Shown: positions 8,710 to 15,907, numbered from the stretch's first letter. The stretch is DNA of 32,926 nucleotides from an uncultured Bacteroidales bacterium (GCA_946055515.1 CAMGGA010000007.1:1-32926); one strand, 5' to 3'. Program-made: numbers and translations. Notes: generated by a model not told the origin, from the sequence alone.

Positions 8710-8758
8710 GTCGTTTGCAACCCCCTTGACCATTCACCCCTTCTTCAAAATCCCTTCC

Positions 8759-10153
8759 ATGCTTCCCCAATCTTTCCGCCAGCAGATGGAGCAGCTCCTC
8801 GGTCCCGAAGCGGCCGAAGCCCTCTGCCATGCCCTCGAAACCACCGCCCCCTCGGTGAGCGTGCGCCTCAATCCCGCGAAGCGCCCCGCCACTTTGCCCG
8901 CCGCTGTCGAGGCCGAAGTCCCCTGGGCCAGCGAAGGGCGCTACCTCGCGGAGCGTCCCCTTTTCACCTTCGACCCGCAGCTCCATGCCGGGTGCTACTA
9001 CGTGCAGGAGGCCGCCTCGATGTTTGTGGAAAAAGCCTATCGCACCCTGGCGGAAGAGGTGCAGCCCCAGCGTGTGCTCGACCTCTGTGCCGCGCCCGGC
9101 GGGAAGAGTACCCTCTGGCGCAGCCTCCTGCCCGACGGTGCCCTCCTCGTGGCCAACGAACCCATGCGGCAGCGCGCCCAAGTGTTGGCCGAAAACCTCA
9201 CCAAGTGGGGCCACCCCGACACAGTCGTGACCAACGCCTACCCCCACGATTTTGCGCCCCTCGGCAGCTTCTTCGACGTGATAGCCGCCGATGTGCCCTG
9301 CTCGGGCGAAGGCATGTTCCGCAAGGACGCCGAAGCCGTGGCCGAGTGGTGCCCCGAGGCCGTACAGCACTGTGCGGCGCGGCAGTGGCAAATCGTGCAG
9401 GACGTATGGCCCGCCCTGCGCGAAGGCGGATTTCTCGTGTACAGCACGTGTACGTTCAATCGCGAGGAAAACGAGGACAATGTGTGGCGCATTTGTCGCG
9501 AGTTGGGTGCAGAGCCCGTGGCCATAGAGATCAATGAGGCGTGGCAGATTGCAGGCGACACCACGGGGCGCGGACTGCCCGTTTATCATTTCTTCCCCCA
9601 CCGCACCCGCGGCGAAGGACTCTTCCTGGCCCTGCTGCGCAAGACGGCTCCCGCTCCGCAGCTTCGCGAGAAGAGACCGAAGCGGGTGAAGGCTGCCCCG
9701 GGCGGTGCGGCTTCGGCGGGCAGCAGGGAGGTGAGCCGATGGATGGCGCAGCCCGCGGATTTCAAAATCCTGCCGGCCGACGAGTCGCACCTCCTGGCCG
9801 TGCGTGAAAGCCTGGCGGGCGATGTGCAGCGCCTCGCGGCGACGGTGAAGACCTTGACGGCCGGTGTGCTGCTGGCCGAATGGAAGGGGCGTAAACTCAT
9901 CCCGCAACACGCCCTGGCGCTCTCGACCATACTATCGTCCGATGCCTTCCCGCGGGTAGCATTGTCCAAAGAACAAGCCCTGGCCTATCTCCGCCGCGAA
10001 GGACTCACGCTCCCCGAAGGCGTGGCGCGCGGCTATGTCGTGGCCACCTACGAGGGACACCCTTTGGGCTTCCTGAACAACCTCGGTGCCCGTGCCAACA
10101 ATCTTTACCCGCAGGAGTGGCGCATCCGCAGTGCCATCCCCTCGGAAGTGTGA
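8759..10153 (+). CDS. rsmF: RsmF/NOL1-NOP2-sun family rRNA (cytosine-C5) methyltransferase
   Basis: A 464-residue SAM-dependent RNA m5C methyltransferase. The Rossmann core shows the SAM motif VLDLCAAPGGKST (about residues 109-121), ADVPCSGEGMFRKD with Cys181, and YSTCTFNREENE with Cys231. These are the two cysteines used by RNA m5C methylases for release and attack. The C-terminal third (from about residue 310) resembles the RsmF-specific extensions, including GVLLAEWKGRKLIPQHALAL and the end segment PLGFLNNLGARANNLYPQEWRI. E. coli RsmF modifies C1407 of 16S rRNA; the same target is inferred. The start is MLPQSFRQQ, the first Met that fits family N-termini. Confidence 0.87.
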   Translation: MLPQSFRQQMEQLLGPEAAEALCHALETTAPSVSVRLNPAKRPATLPAAVEAEVPWASEGRYLAERPLFTFDPQLHAGCYYVQEAASMFVEKAYRTLAEEVQPQRVLDLCAAPGGKSTLWRSLLPDGALLVANEPMRQRAQVLAENLTKWGHPDTVVTNAYPHDFAPLGSFFDVIAADVPCSGEGMFRKDAEAVAEWCPEAVQHCAARQWQIVQDVWPALREGGFLVYSTCTFNREENEDNVWRICRELGAEPVAIEINEAWQIAGDTTGRGLPVYHFFPHRTRGEGLFLALLRKTAPAPQLREKRPKRVKAAPGGAASAGSREVSRWMAQPADFKILPADESHLLAVRESLAGDVQRLAATVKTLTAGVLLAEWKGRKLIPQHALALSTILSSDAFPRVALSKEQALAYLRREGLTLPEGVARGYVVATYEGHPLGFLNNLGARANNLYPQEWRIRSAIPSEV

Positions 10154-10184
10154 TTCCTATACGCAATTTATCCCCTTGTTTCAC
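10154..10184. other. Start of a 466-bp gene-free stretch
   Basis: Positions 10154-10619 hold no credible gene: short reading frames on both strands lack recognisable domains. Because rsmF and the S46 peptidase converge here, no promoter for known genes is needed. The stretch consists of three inverted-repeat structures (10185-10424, 10480-10555 and 10583-10611) and an AT-rich motif at 10448-10460, each described separately. Confidence 0.7.
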
Positions 10185-10424
10185 CCTTCACAGCTTCACA
10201 GAAAGCACGGTTTGCGATGGGGCTCATGCCAGAACGGTGTGAAGGCTCGAATGGGAAGCTTTCACAGCTGGCAGCAGAAAGGTTCTTGTCTGGACCGCAT
10301 CCGGTCGCTTTCGGTAGCAGTCTGCCTGTTTGAACGGAAACCTGTGAAGATTTGATAGTTTACCTTTCACACTCTTTTCCTTTGGTTGTCAGAAGAAAAC
10401 TAGCGCTCTGTGAAGCTGTGAAGG
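10185..10424. repeat. Mirror-symmetric array of TTCACA/TGTGAA words (240 bp)
   Basis: The ends are a perfect 18-bp inverted repeat (10185-10202 and 10407-10424). Inside, TTCACA or its complement occurs eight times: + at 10187, 10195, 10261, 10366 and complement at 10238, 10343, 10409, 10417. Every + copy has an exact mirror partner around the centre (paired coordinates sum to 20609). The sequence between the words has largely diverged between the halves. So each half has the same layout, an 18-bp double word, 34 bp, GTGTGAA, 17 bp, TTCACAG, in opposite orientation. A short hairpin GACCG/CGGTC (10293-10297 and 10302-10306) lies near the centre. It could be an array of protein sites, a foldback RNA, or a degraded miniature mobile element. 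Confidence 0.7.
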
Positions 10425-10447
10425 CTTTTTTCGCCCCTTAAATTACG

Positions 10448-10460
10448 TATATATAATAGG
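10448..10460. repeat. AT-rich motif TATATATAATAGG, second copy
   Basis: These 13 bp are identical to 5046-5058 between ftsH and cdsA. A near-copy with one extra A lies in reverse orientation at 29049-29062 upstream of folP. It sits between the symmetric array and the long hairpin. The role is unknown. Confidence 0.4.
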
Positions 10461-10479
10461 GAAAGCAGGGCTGTAGCAC

Positions 10480-10555
10480 AACTCGCCGATTTGTTTTTCC
10501 AAAAGCCGGGACAGGAATTTGTAGGCCAGGCTTTGGAAACACAAATCGGCGAGTT
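10480..10555. repeat. Long near-perfect hairpin between convergent genes
   Basis: A perfect 15-bp inverted repeat (10480-10494 and 10541-10555) continues inward as TTTTCCAAAAGCC against GGCTTTGGAAAC, with one bulged base and one mismatch. The total is a stem of about 27 bp with a loop of about 20 nt. It has no T-run in either direction. It may end or protect the 3' ends of both flanking messages, or be a REP-like repeat of this genome. Confidence 0.65.
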
Positions 10556-10582
10556 GCAGTTTGTGGAATATCGAAGCGCAAG

Positions 10583-10611
10583 GCTGCGGGGCGAGATGCC
10601 TGCCCCGCAGC
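10583..10611 (-). terminator. GC-rich hairpin after the S46 peptidase stop
   Basis: GCTGCGGGGC and GCCCCGCAGC (10583-10592 and 10602-10611) form a 10-bp perfect stem with a 9-nt loop, 8 nt after the stop codon of the minus-strand peptidase. No T-run follows, so it is a hairpin of terminator position but not of classical terminator sequence. Confidence 0.5.
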
Positions 10612-10619
10612 GCACGGAT

Positions 10620-12758
10620 TTAGCGGATGTCCATTTCGTCGAGCACGTAGGACGCACCGCCGAACTTGTCGATGATGAAGAGCACGTAGCGGATGTCCAC
10701 GTTGATGCAACGCTGGAGCTGCCGGTTGAACTTCAGGTCGGAGGAGAGACTCTCGATGTTGCCGTCGAAAGCCAGACCGATCATTTCGCCGCGGGCGTTC
10801 ATGATGGGTGAACCCGAGTTGCCGCCCGTGATGTCGTTGTTCGAGAGGAAGCAGGTGGGCAGCTTGCCGTCCTCGCGGGCGTAGCGGCCGAAGTCCTTCG
10901 CCAGGTAGAGTTTGCGGAGACGTTCATTGACGAAGTAGTCACTCTCCGTTTTGCTCTCCTTCTCAAACATGCCGTCGAGCACCGTGCGCCAGTCGTAGCG
11001 AACGGCATCGCGCGGCTTGAGGTCGCAGACGTGGCCGTAGGTCATGCGCAGTGTGAAGTTTGCGTCGGGAGCCTTCGCCCAATTGTACATCTCGCAGAGG
11101 CCGCGCACGTAAATCTGGTCGAGTTCGTTGCGCTCGAAAGTGTAAGCCATCAGACTGGGCAGAAGTGCATTGGCGTAGGCTTCGAGCGCATCCTGCATTT
11201 CAAAGAGCGGGTCGTTCAGGAGCAGGCCGGCGCTGTTCTTGTCGAGCACCTGTGCGAGGCGGGCACTGTCGGCAAAGGCCGACTGCGTGTAGACCTTTTC
11301 CACCAAAGCCTTCCAGTCCTTGCCCTCGCCGAGGTAGGCCGGCACGATGTCGAGCTTGTGGTGCTTGAGGTAGTAGGGGGTGAGCAGTTCGGTCTTTCCG
11401 CGGTCGATGTCCAAGCGCACGGGCTTCACCTCCTGCTGCCAGCTGTCCATGATGGCCTCCTTGGCGGCGAGGATGTCCGCCTTCTTGCCGGCCTCCAGGG
11501 CTGCGGCGAAGTTTTCAACCAGTTCTTTCGAGAAACCGAACTTCTGGTCGCTGAGTGTGATCATGGCAAGCGTCTGGTCGTAGAGCGTGTCGCTGTAGAC
11601 CTGGCAGAGGCGTTCGATGCGGTCAATGATGTCGGCATATTCCGCCTTGCCCGACTGGGCGGCAAAGGCGCGGAACTGGGCTTCCTCGGCCCGCTTCTGT
11701 TCTACCAAATGCTCCTTCTCCACGGCCTCGTTCATGCCGCCGAAGTTCTTGATGGAGTTGCCCCAGCTGAAGTATTCGTCCTCCAGCAACAGACGGAGTT
11801 CGTCGCTCTGGTCCATCAAGTCCTTGTAGTACTTGAGGAGCGGATTACCCGCGATGACGATGGGCTCGTTCGTGCACTTGCAGCGCAGCGCCACTTCGGC
11901 TGCGGTGAGGTAGCGGCTCGTGCGGCCGGGGAAGCCCATAATCATGGTGTAATCGCCCTCCTGCGGGCCTTTCAGCGAGATGGGCAGGTATTTCTTCAGC
12001 TTGAGGGGTACGTTCGAAGGGCTGTAGGGCGCAGGGTCACCGTTCTTGTCGGCGTAGATGCGGAACATGGCGAAGTCGGCATTCTGGCGCGGCCACATCC
12101 AGTTGTCCGTGTTGCCGCCGAACTGGCCGATGTTGTGCGGCGGATTGGCCACGAGGCGCACGTCGAGGAAGGTCTGCTCATAGATGAGGTAGAAACGGTT
12201 GGCACCATAGTACGAGGCGATGTGCGCTTCTACACCCTTCTTTTTCTTCAGGTCGCTCTTGGCCAGTAACTGCTTGGCGAGGGGCGCGAGGAAGCTCTGG
12301 CTCTGCATGGTGTAGACATCCACTTGGTCCTCCTTGGCCTTGGCCACCACCTTGTCGGTGACATCTTCCATGCGCAGCACGAAGGTGAAGGTGAGGCTCT
12401 CGGGGGTGCGGAGCTCTTCGGACAGGCTGTGGGCGAAATAGCCATCCTTCATGTAGTCGTGGCCGATGCCGCTCATCTCATGGACGTAGCTGAAGCCACA
12501 GTGGTGGTTTGTCAGCACGAGGCCATTAGGGCTAACCACCTCGCCCGTACAGCCGCCGCCGAAGATGCCGACACATTCGCGCAGGCTCGGCTTCGATTCA
12601 CTGTAAAGAGCCTCAGGTGGGAGCTGGAGGCCCGCCTTGCGAAGGGAGTCGGCAAGGTGCTGCTCTTCCATCAACTTCAGGAGCCACATGCCCTCGTCGG
12701 CACGTGCCCCTGTCAGCCCTACAAAGAGGGCAAAGCAAAGAATGAAAATCTTTTTCAT
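10620..12758 (-). CDS. S46 family dipeptidyl-peptidase, DPP7-like
   Basis: A 712-residue secreted serine exopeptidase that removes dipeptides from peptide N-termini in the periplasm. A signal peptide (MKKIFILCFALFVGLTGARA) is followed by the mature chain. The catalytic triad is visible: His85 in TNHHCGFS, Asp228 in QNADFAMF and Ser648 in GGNSGSPI, with spacing as in Porphyromonas DPP7/DPP11. Eighteen residues after the Ser, where DPP11 has Arg (acidic P1) and DPP7 has Gly, this protein has Gly666 in LAFDGNIE. Preference for hydrophobic P1 residues, as in DPP7, is inferred. It is transcribed alone, from the promoter at 12783-12812. Such enzymes feed dipeptides to amino-acid-fermenting Bacteroidales. 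Confidence 0.92.
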   Translation of the reverse strand: MKKIFILCFALFVGLTGARADEGMWLLKLMEEQHLADSLRKAGLQLPPEALYSESKPSLRECVGIFGGGCTGEVVSPNGLVLTNHHCGFSYVHEMSGIGHDYMKDGYFAHSLSEELRTPESLTFTFVLRMEDVTDKVVAKAKEDQVDVYTMQSQSFLAPLAKQLLAKSDLKKKKGVEAHIASYYGANRFYLIYEQTFLDVRLVANPPHNIGQFGGNTDNWMWPRQNADFAMFRIYADKNGDPAPYSPSNVPLKLKKYLPISLKGPQEGDYTMIMGFPGRTSRYLTAAEVALRCKCTNEPIVIAGNPLLKYYKDLMDQSDELRLLLEDEYFSWGNSIKNFGGMNEAVEKEHLVEQKRAEEAQFRAFAAQSGKAEYADIIDRIERLCQVYSDTLYDQTLAMITLSDQKFGFSKELVENFAAALEAGKKADILAAKEAIMDSWQQEVKPVRLDIDRGKTELLTPYYLKHHKLDIVPAYLGEGKDWKALVEKVYTQSAFADSARLAQVLDKNSAGLLLNDPLFEMQDALEAYANALLPSLMAYTFERNELDQIYVRGLCEMYNWAKAPDANFTLRMTYGHVCDLKPRDAVRYDWRTVLDGMFEKESKTESDYFVNERLRKLYLAKDFGRYAREDGKLPTCFLSNNDITGGNSGSPIMNARGEMIGLAFDGNIESLSSDLKFNRQLQRCINVDIRYVLFIIDKFGGASYVLDEMDIR

Positions 12759-12782
12759 AAGAGGAAATTTTGTATTGCGCGG

Positions 12783-12812
12783 CAAATTTAAGCCAATCTC
12801 TTCCGCAAGCAA
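12783..12812 (-). promoter_or_regulatory. Promoter of the S46 peptidase gene
   Basis: On the minus strand TTG (12812-12810), a 19-bp spacer and TAAATTTG (12790-12783) match the Bacteroidetes consensus. The predicted leader is about 18 nt. Confidence 0.7.
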
Positions 12813-12851
12813 AAGAAAAGAAGCGAGGATTTGCAAAATCAAGAGATTGGC
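12792..12851. repeat. 11-bp inverted repeat overlapping the S46 promoter
   Basis: GCCAATCTCTT (12792-12802) and AAGAGATTGGC (12841-12851) are perfect inverted copies separated by 38 bp. The proximal copy lies within the spacer between the -33 and -7 elements of the minus-strand promoter, and the distal copy lies upstream. This is the geometry of a two-site operator, but no regulator is known. Confidence 0.5.
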
Positions 12852-12914
12852 ATTGTTTTTGCCTAAAACAGGCTGCACCTCAGTCCTGCAAATGAAAATC
12901 CTTTGGCTTTTCCT

Positions 12915-12945
12915 TTGTCAATGCCTTCGGTTTGCACTATTTTTG
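12915..12945 (+). promoter_or_regulatory. Promoter of the Rpn-family gene
   Basis: TTG at 12915-12917, a 20-bp spacer and TATTTTTG at 12938-12945 fit the Bacteroidetes consensus. Transcription would begin near 12952, upstream of the chosen start codon at 12995. Confidence 0.7.
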
Positions 12946-12994
12946 CAAAAGAAAGGATGTCGGAATGAACCGGCTTCTCCAAACAAGAAACGAT

Positions 12995-13888
12995 ATGACA
13001 CTGAACAGATACATCCGCTTCGACTGGGCCGCGAAGAAAATTCTCCGCGACAAGGAAAACTTTGCCATTCTTGAGGGCTTGCTGACCGTGTTGCTGGGTG
13101 AATCCATACACATCCAGGAAATTCTCGAAAGCGAGAGCAACCAGTACGACGCGGCCGACAAGTTCAACCGCGTGGACATCAAAGCGCGAAACAGCAAGGA
13201 CGAAATCATTATCGTGGAAATCCAGCTGACGCGAGAAATCAACTATCTCGAACGTATTCTCTATGGCGTCTCGAAAGCCATCACTGAACATATCAAACTC
13301 GGCGAGAAATACGACCAGGTGAAGAAGGTTTACTCCATCAGCATCCTCTATTTCGACCTCGGCAAGGGCGAAGACTTCGTCTACCGCGGACGTACCGTGT
13401 TTGAAGGCCTCACGAAGCACGATACGCTCCAAATCACCGCCAAGGAACGCGATGTCATTCACATGAAATCGCCCGGGCAGGTATTTCCCGAGTATTATCT
13501 CCTCCGCGTGAATGCCTTCCACAAAATAGCGGAAAACCATCTCGAAGAATGGATTTGCTATCTGAAAACTGGGGATATCAACGAGAATACCACCGCCCCG
13601 GGACTCCAGGAGGCCAAGCGCAAACTCGAATACATCTCCATGAGCCGCAAGGAAAAAGCAGCATACGACGAACACCTCAATGCGCAGATGATCCAAAACG
13701 ATGTGATTTCCGCAGCCATGATTGAAGGCCGTGCGGAAGGACTGGAGAAAGGCCGTGCTGAAGGCCGTGCGGAAGGCAGTCGCAGCCGCGCAATAGATAT
13801 GGCAACCCGAATGAAGCAAGACAAGTTGCCTATCGACCTGATTGCGAGATACACAGGGCTGTGCCAGGACGAAATCGAGACGCTCTGA
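12995..13888 (+). CDS. Rpn family recombination-promoting nuclease / PD-(D/E)XK nuclease family putative transposase
   Basis: A 297-residue protein of the family typified by E. coli Rpn (PDDEXK_2). It begins with the characteristic NRYIRFDWAAKKILRDKENF. The nuclease core shows Asp in NRVDIKAR followed by IIIVEIQL, where Glu-x-Gln replaces the usual Glu-x-Lys, common in this family. The C-terminal tail carries short charged repeats (EGRAEGLEKGRAEGRAEG), probably a coiled helix, and ends in a small helical domain LPIDLIARYTGLCQDEIETL. E. coli Rpn proteins stimulate RecA-independent recombination; related proteins have been proposed as anti-phage or toxin-like. The start at MTLNRYIRF is chosen from family N-termini; Met at 12965 is the alternative. 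It has its own promoter and stands alone, without inverted-repeat ends of an IS. Confidence 0.85.
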   Translation: MTLNRYIRFDWAAKKILRDKENFAILEGLLTVLLGESIHIQEILESESNQYDAADKFNRVDIKARNSKDEIIIVEIQLTREINYLERILYGVSKAITEHIKLGEKYDQVKKVYSISILYFDLGKGEDFVYRGRTVFEGLTKHDTLQITAKERDVIHMKSPGQVFPEYYLLRVNAFHKIAENHLEEWICYLKTGDINENTTAPGLQEAKRKLEYISMSRKEKAAYDEHLNAQMIQNDVISAAMIEGRAEGLEKGRAEGRAEGSRSRAIDMATRMKQDKLPIDLIARYTGLCQDEIETL

Positions 13889-13954
13889 CCCTGCGGCCCA
13901 CAAGGCCAAATGAAGACGCTTCAAAAAGTTTAAGAGTTTTTTTGGACCGATTTC

Positions 13955-13985
13955 TTGGATGGTAAGAAAATACTCCTTACTTTCG
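13955..13985 (+). promoter_or_regulatory. perR promoter
   Basis: TTG at 13955-13957, a 20-bp spacer and TACTTTCG at 13978-13985 (one mismatch to TAnnTTTG). The predicted transcript start, near 13991, is at the edge of the operator at 13994-14008, which suggests autoregulation. Confidence 0.6.
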
Positions 13986-13993
13986 CGGTAGAA

Positions 13994-14008
13994 TTGTAAT
14001 CATTACAA
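13994..14008. promoter_or_regulatory. PerR-type operator (perfect 7-1-7 inverted repeat)
   Basis: TTGTAAT-C-ATTACAA is a perfect 15-bp palindrome with the 7-1-7 layout of the PerR box (TTATAATNATTATAA). It lies 9 nt before the start codon of a PerR-like gene and just downstream of its -7 element. Binding there should block transcription, so negative autoregulation is inferred. Confidence 0.78.
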
Positions 14009-14017
14009 ATTGGTTAA

Positions 14018-14449
14018 ATGGAACTCACCGCGCCCCTCCGCTATCTCAGAGCACACGGAGTGAAACCCTCCGCCCAGCGCTTGGCCGTGATGCACTACTT
14101 GCTGGAGCACCGCACGCACCCTTCGGCCGACGAAATCTACAGTGCGCTCCATCCAACGATGCCCACGCTCTCGAAAACGACGGTCTACAACACGCTGCGA
14201 CTGCTCACGGAAAATGGGGCTGCCGTGCAGCTGACCATTGACGAGCGCAACGTGTGTTTCGATGCCGATACCTCGCCCCACGCTCATTTCCTCTGCACCC
14301 GCTGCGGCAAGGTCTACGACGTGCCTCTCGCCAACTATGACCTCGAAAGGCATGCCCTCATCCCCGAGGGATTCCGGACGGAACAGGCGGCAATCTACTA
14401 CCGGGGCTGCTGCGAGCACTGCGCCTCCGAAAACGTGGCGACTTGCTGA
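14018..14449 (+). CDS. Fur family transcriptional regulator, PerR-like
   Basis: A 143-residue winged-helix repressor. The DNA-binding domain includes KPSAQRLAVMHYLLEHRTHPSADEIYSAL and the recognition segment LSKTTVYNTLRLLTENGA. The metal domain carries the structural zinc pairs Cys93-x-x-Cys96 and Cys132-x-x-Cys135 and likely sensing ligands His34, Asp82/84, His88, His90 and Asp101. An Asp (not Glu) after the first CxxC pair is the feature that separates PerR from Fur. The operator in its own promoter is PerR-like, and rubrerythrins lie directly downstream. It is therefore inferred to sense peroxide by metal-catalysed His oxidation. Fur or Zur function cannot be fully excluded. Confidence 0.87.
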   Translation: MELTAPLRYLRAHGVKPSAQRLAVMHYLLEHRTHPSADEIYSALHPTMPTLSKTTVYNTLRLLTENGAAVQLTIDERNVCFDADTSPHAHFLCTRCGKVYDVPLANYDLERHALIPEGFRTEQAAIYYRGCCEHCASENVATC

Positions 14450-14522
14450 GGTCGCAATGGCTTCCATTCTTCCCCCTTGAATTTTAACTGACTTACATAA
14501 CACTCTCTAAAACTCAAACATC

Positions 14523-15071
14523 ATGAAAAAGAAATTTATCTGCACCGTTTGCGGCTATGTTCACGAAGGTGATGCAGCTCCCGAAAAGTGCCCCATGTGT
14601 GGCGTTCCTGCTTCTAAGTTCAAAGAACTCGTAGACGAAGGTCTCTCTTTCGTGGCTGAACACGAAATCGGCGTGGCAAAGGGTTGCGACGAAGAAATGA
14701 TAAAGGACCTCAACGCTCACTTCAACGGCGAATGCACCGAGGTGGGTATGTATCTCGCCATGAGCCGCCAGGCCGACCGCGAGGGCTATCCCGAAGTGGC
14801 AGAAGCCTTCAAGCGCTACGCTTGGGAAGAGGCTGAACACGCTGCCAAGTTTGCCGAACTCCTCGGTGACTGCGTTTGGGACACCAAGACCAACCTCGAA
14901 AAGCGCATGAACGCTGAGAGCGGCGCCTGCGCCGACAAGGCCCGCATTGCCAAGCGTGCCAAGGAACTCAACCTCGATGCCATCCACGACACCGTACACG
15001 AAATGGCTCGCGACGAAGCACGCCACGGCCGCGGTTTCGAGGGTCTCTACAACCGCTACTTCAAGAAGTAA
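14523..15071 (+). CDS. Reverse rubrerythrin (NADH peroxidase-type)
   Basis: A 182-residue non-haem iron peroxidase with reversed domain order. An N-terminal rubredoxin-like domain (Cys7-x-x-Cys10 and Cys23-x-x-Cys26) precedes a ferritin-like four-helix domain with diiron ligands in [23 protein letters not shown] and [15 protein letters not shown]. It is predicted to reduce hydrogen peroxide to water in the cytoplasm with electrons from an NADH-dependent donor. It lies 73 nt after the PerR-like gene and 108 nt before classical rubrerythrin, and a hairpin with a short T-run follows it. Confidence 0.92.
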   Translation: MKKKFICTVCGYVHEGDAAPEKCPMCGVPASKFKELVDEGLSFVAEHEIGVAKGCDEEMIKDLNAHFNGECTEVGMYLAMSRQADREGYPEVAEAFKRYAWEEAEHAAKFAELLGDCVWDTKTNLEKRMNAESGACADKARIAKRAKELNLDAIHDTVHEMARDEARHGRGFEGLYNRYFKK

Positions 15072-15096
15072 TACCACTTTTCGCTAAACTACTGAG

Positions 15097-15144
15097 GTGT
15101 GCTGTGCTGCCCAGCGCTTATTCTCGGCACTCAGCACACTTTTT
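15097..15144 (+). terminator. Hairpin with T-run between the two rubrerythrin genes
   Basis: GTGTGCTG (15097-15104) pairs with CAGCACAC (15132-15139), with an inner TGCC/GGCA stem (15108-15111 and 15126-15129), followed by TTTTT (15140-15144). It should end the first rubrerythrin message at least partly. The following rbr may have its own promoter near 15140-15170, but no clear consensus is seen. Confidence 0.65.
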
Positions 15145-15179
15145 GTGTATAATTCCCTCAAATAAAAGAATTTATCCCC

Positions 15180-15719
15180 ATGGAACTCAAAGGCTCTAAG
15201 ACCGAAAAGAACCTCCTTGCTGCATTTGCCGGCGAGTCGCAGGCTCACACTAAATATCAGTACTATTCCTCCAAGGCCAAGAAGGACGGCTACGTGCAGA
15301 TGGCCAACATCTTTGCCGAAACGGCCAAGAACGAGAAGGAGCACGCCAAACTCTGGTTCAAATATCTCCACGGCGGTGCTATTCCTGCAACTACCGAAAA
15401 CCTCGCGGATGCTGCTGCGGGCGAAAACTACGAGTGGACTGATATGTATGCCACTTTTGCCAAAGAAGCACGCGAAGAAGGTTTCGAAGAAATCGCTGAA
15501 AAGTTTGAACTGGTAGGTGAAGTTGAAAAGAACCACGAGGCGCGCTACCGCAAGCTGCTCAAGAACATTGAGGACAGCGTAGTGTTCTCCCGTGAAGGCG
15601 ACTGCGTATGGCAGTGCTCCAACTGTGGCCACATCGTGGTGGGCAAGAAGGCTCCTGAACTCTGCCCCGTATGTGCTCACCCGCAGAGCTACTTCGAACT
15701 TCACAAAGAAAACTACTAA
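15180..15719 (+). CDS. rbr: Rubrerythrin
   Basis: A 179-residue classical rubrerythrin. The N-terminal ferritin-like domain has diiron ligands in [37 protein letters not shown] and [11 protein letters not shown]. The C-terminal rubredoxin domain has Cys pairs in WQCSNCGH and LCPVCAHP. It reduces hydrogen peroxide in anaerobes and protects them during exposure to air. Clustering with a PerR-like gene and reverse rubrerythrin points to peroxide induction. No PerR box as clear as that at 13994 was found directly upstream. Confidence 0.96.
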   Translation: MELKGSKTEKNLLAAFAGESQAHTKYQYYSSKAKKDGYVQMANIFAETAKNEKEHAKLWFKYLHGGAIPATTENLADAAAGENYEWTDMYATFAKEAREEGFEEIAEKFELVGEVEKNHEARYRKLLKNIEDSVVFSREGDCVWQCSNCGHIVVGKKAPELCPVCAHPQSYFELHKENY

Positions 15720-15746
15720 ATCTCCTAAGCGCAAGCTGCGCACGAC

Positions 15747-15807
15747 AAAACGATAATTTGGACTGCCCGCTCTCCACTCCAGGAGGAGGCATTCAAATTA
15801 TCGTTTT
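15747..15807 (+). terminator. Long hairpin after rbr
   Basis: AAAACGATAATTTG (15747-15760) and CAAATTATCGTTTT (15794-15807) are a perfect 14-bp inverted repeat. A small CTCC/GGAG stem lies in the loop. The right arm ends in TTTT, giving a terminator-like end, and the A-rich left arm could serve the opposite direction. It separates rbr from the Nramp gene. Confidence 0.65.
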
Positions 15808-15907
15808 CGTGTTTGAAAACGGTCGTTTCCGTTCAGCCAAATGAGCAAGGCCAAACTTGTTTGAGCTTTGTCACAAGAAAAAACGCACTCTTAAGAACGT
15901 TTTCTCA

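Noticed and set aside
10185-10424. CRISPR array
   Set aside because: The repeated words are only 6-18 bp, alternate in orientation and are irregularly spaced. There are no cas genes in the window.
10400-10710. Short minus-strand genes in the gap after the S46 peptidase
   Set aside because: They run through two hairpins and into the peptidase gene, have no domain and no promoter.
12995-13888. Intact insertion sequence
   Set aside because: Although the family is often labelled transposase, no terminal inverted repeats or target-site duplication were found around the gene.
15818-15833. Metal-regulator operator upstream of mntH (AACGG/CCGTT)
   Set aside because: The repeat has only 5-bp arms and does not resemble known MntR, Fur or PerR boxes, so it is not listed as a separate site.
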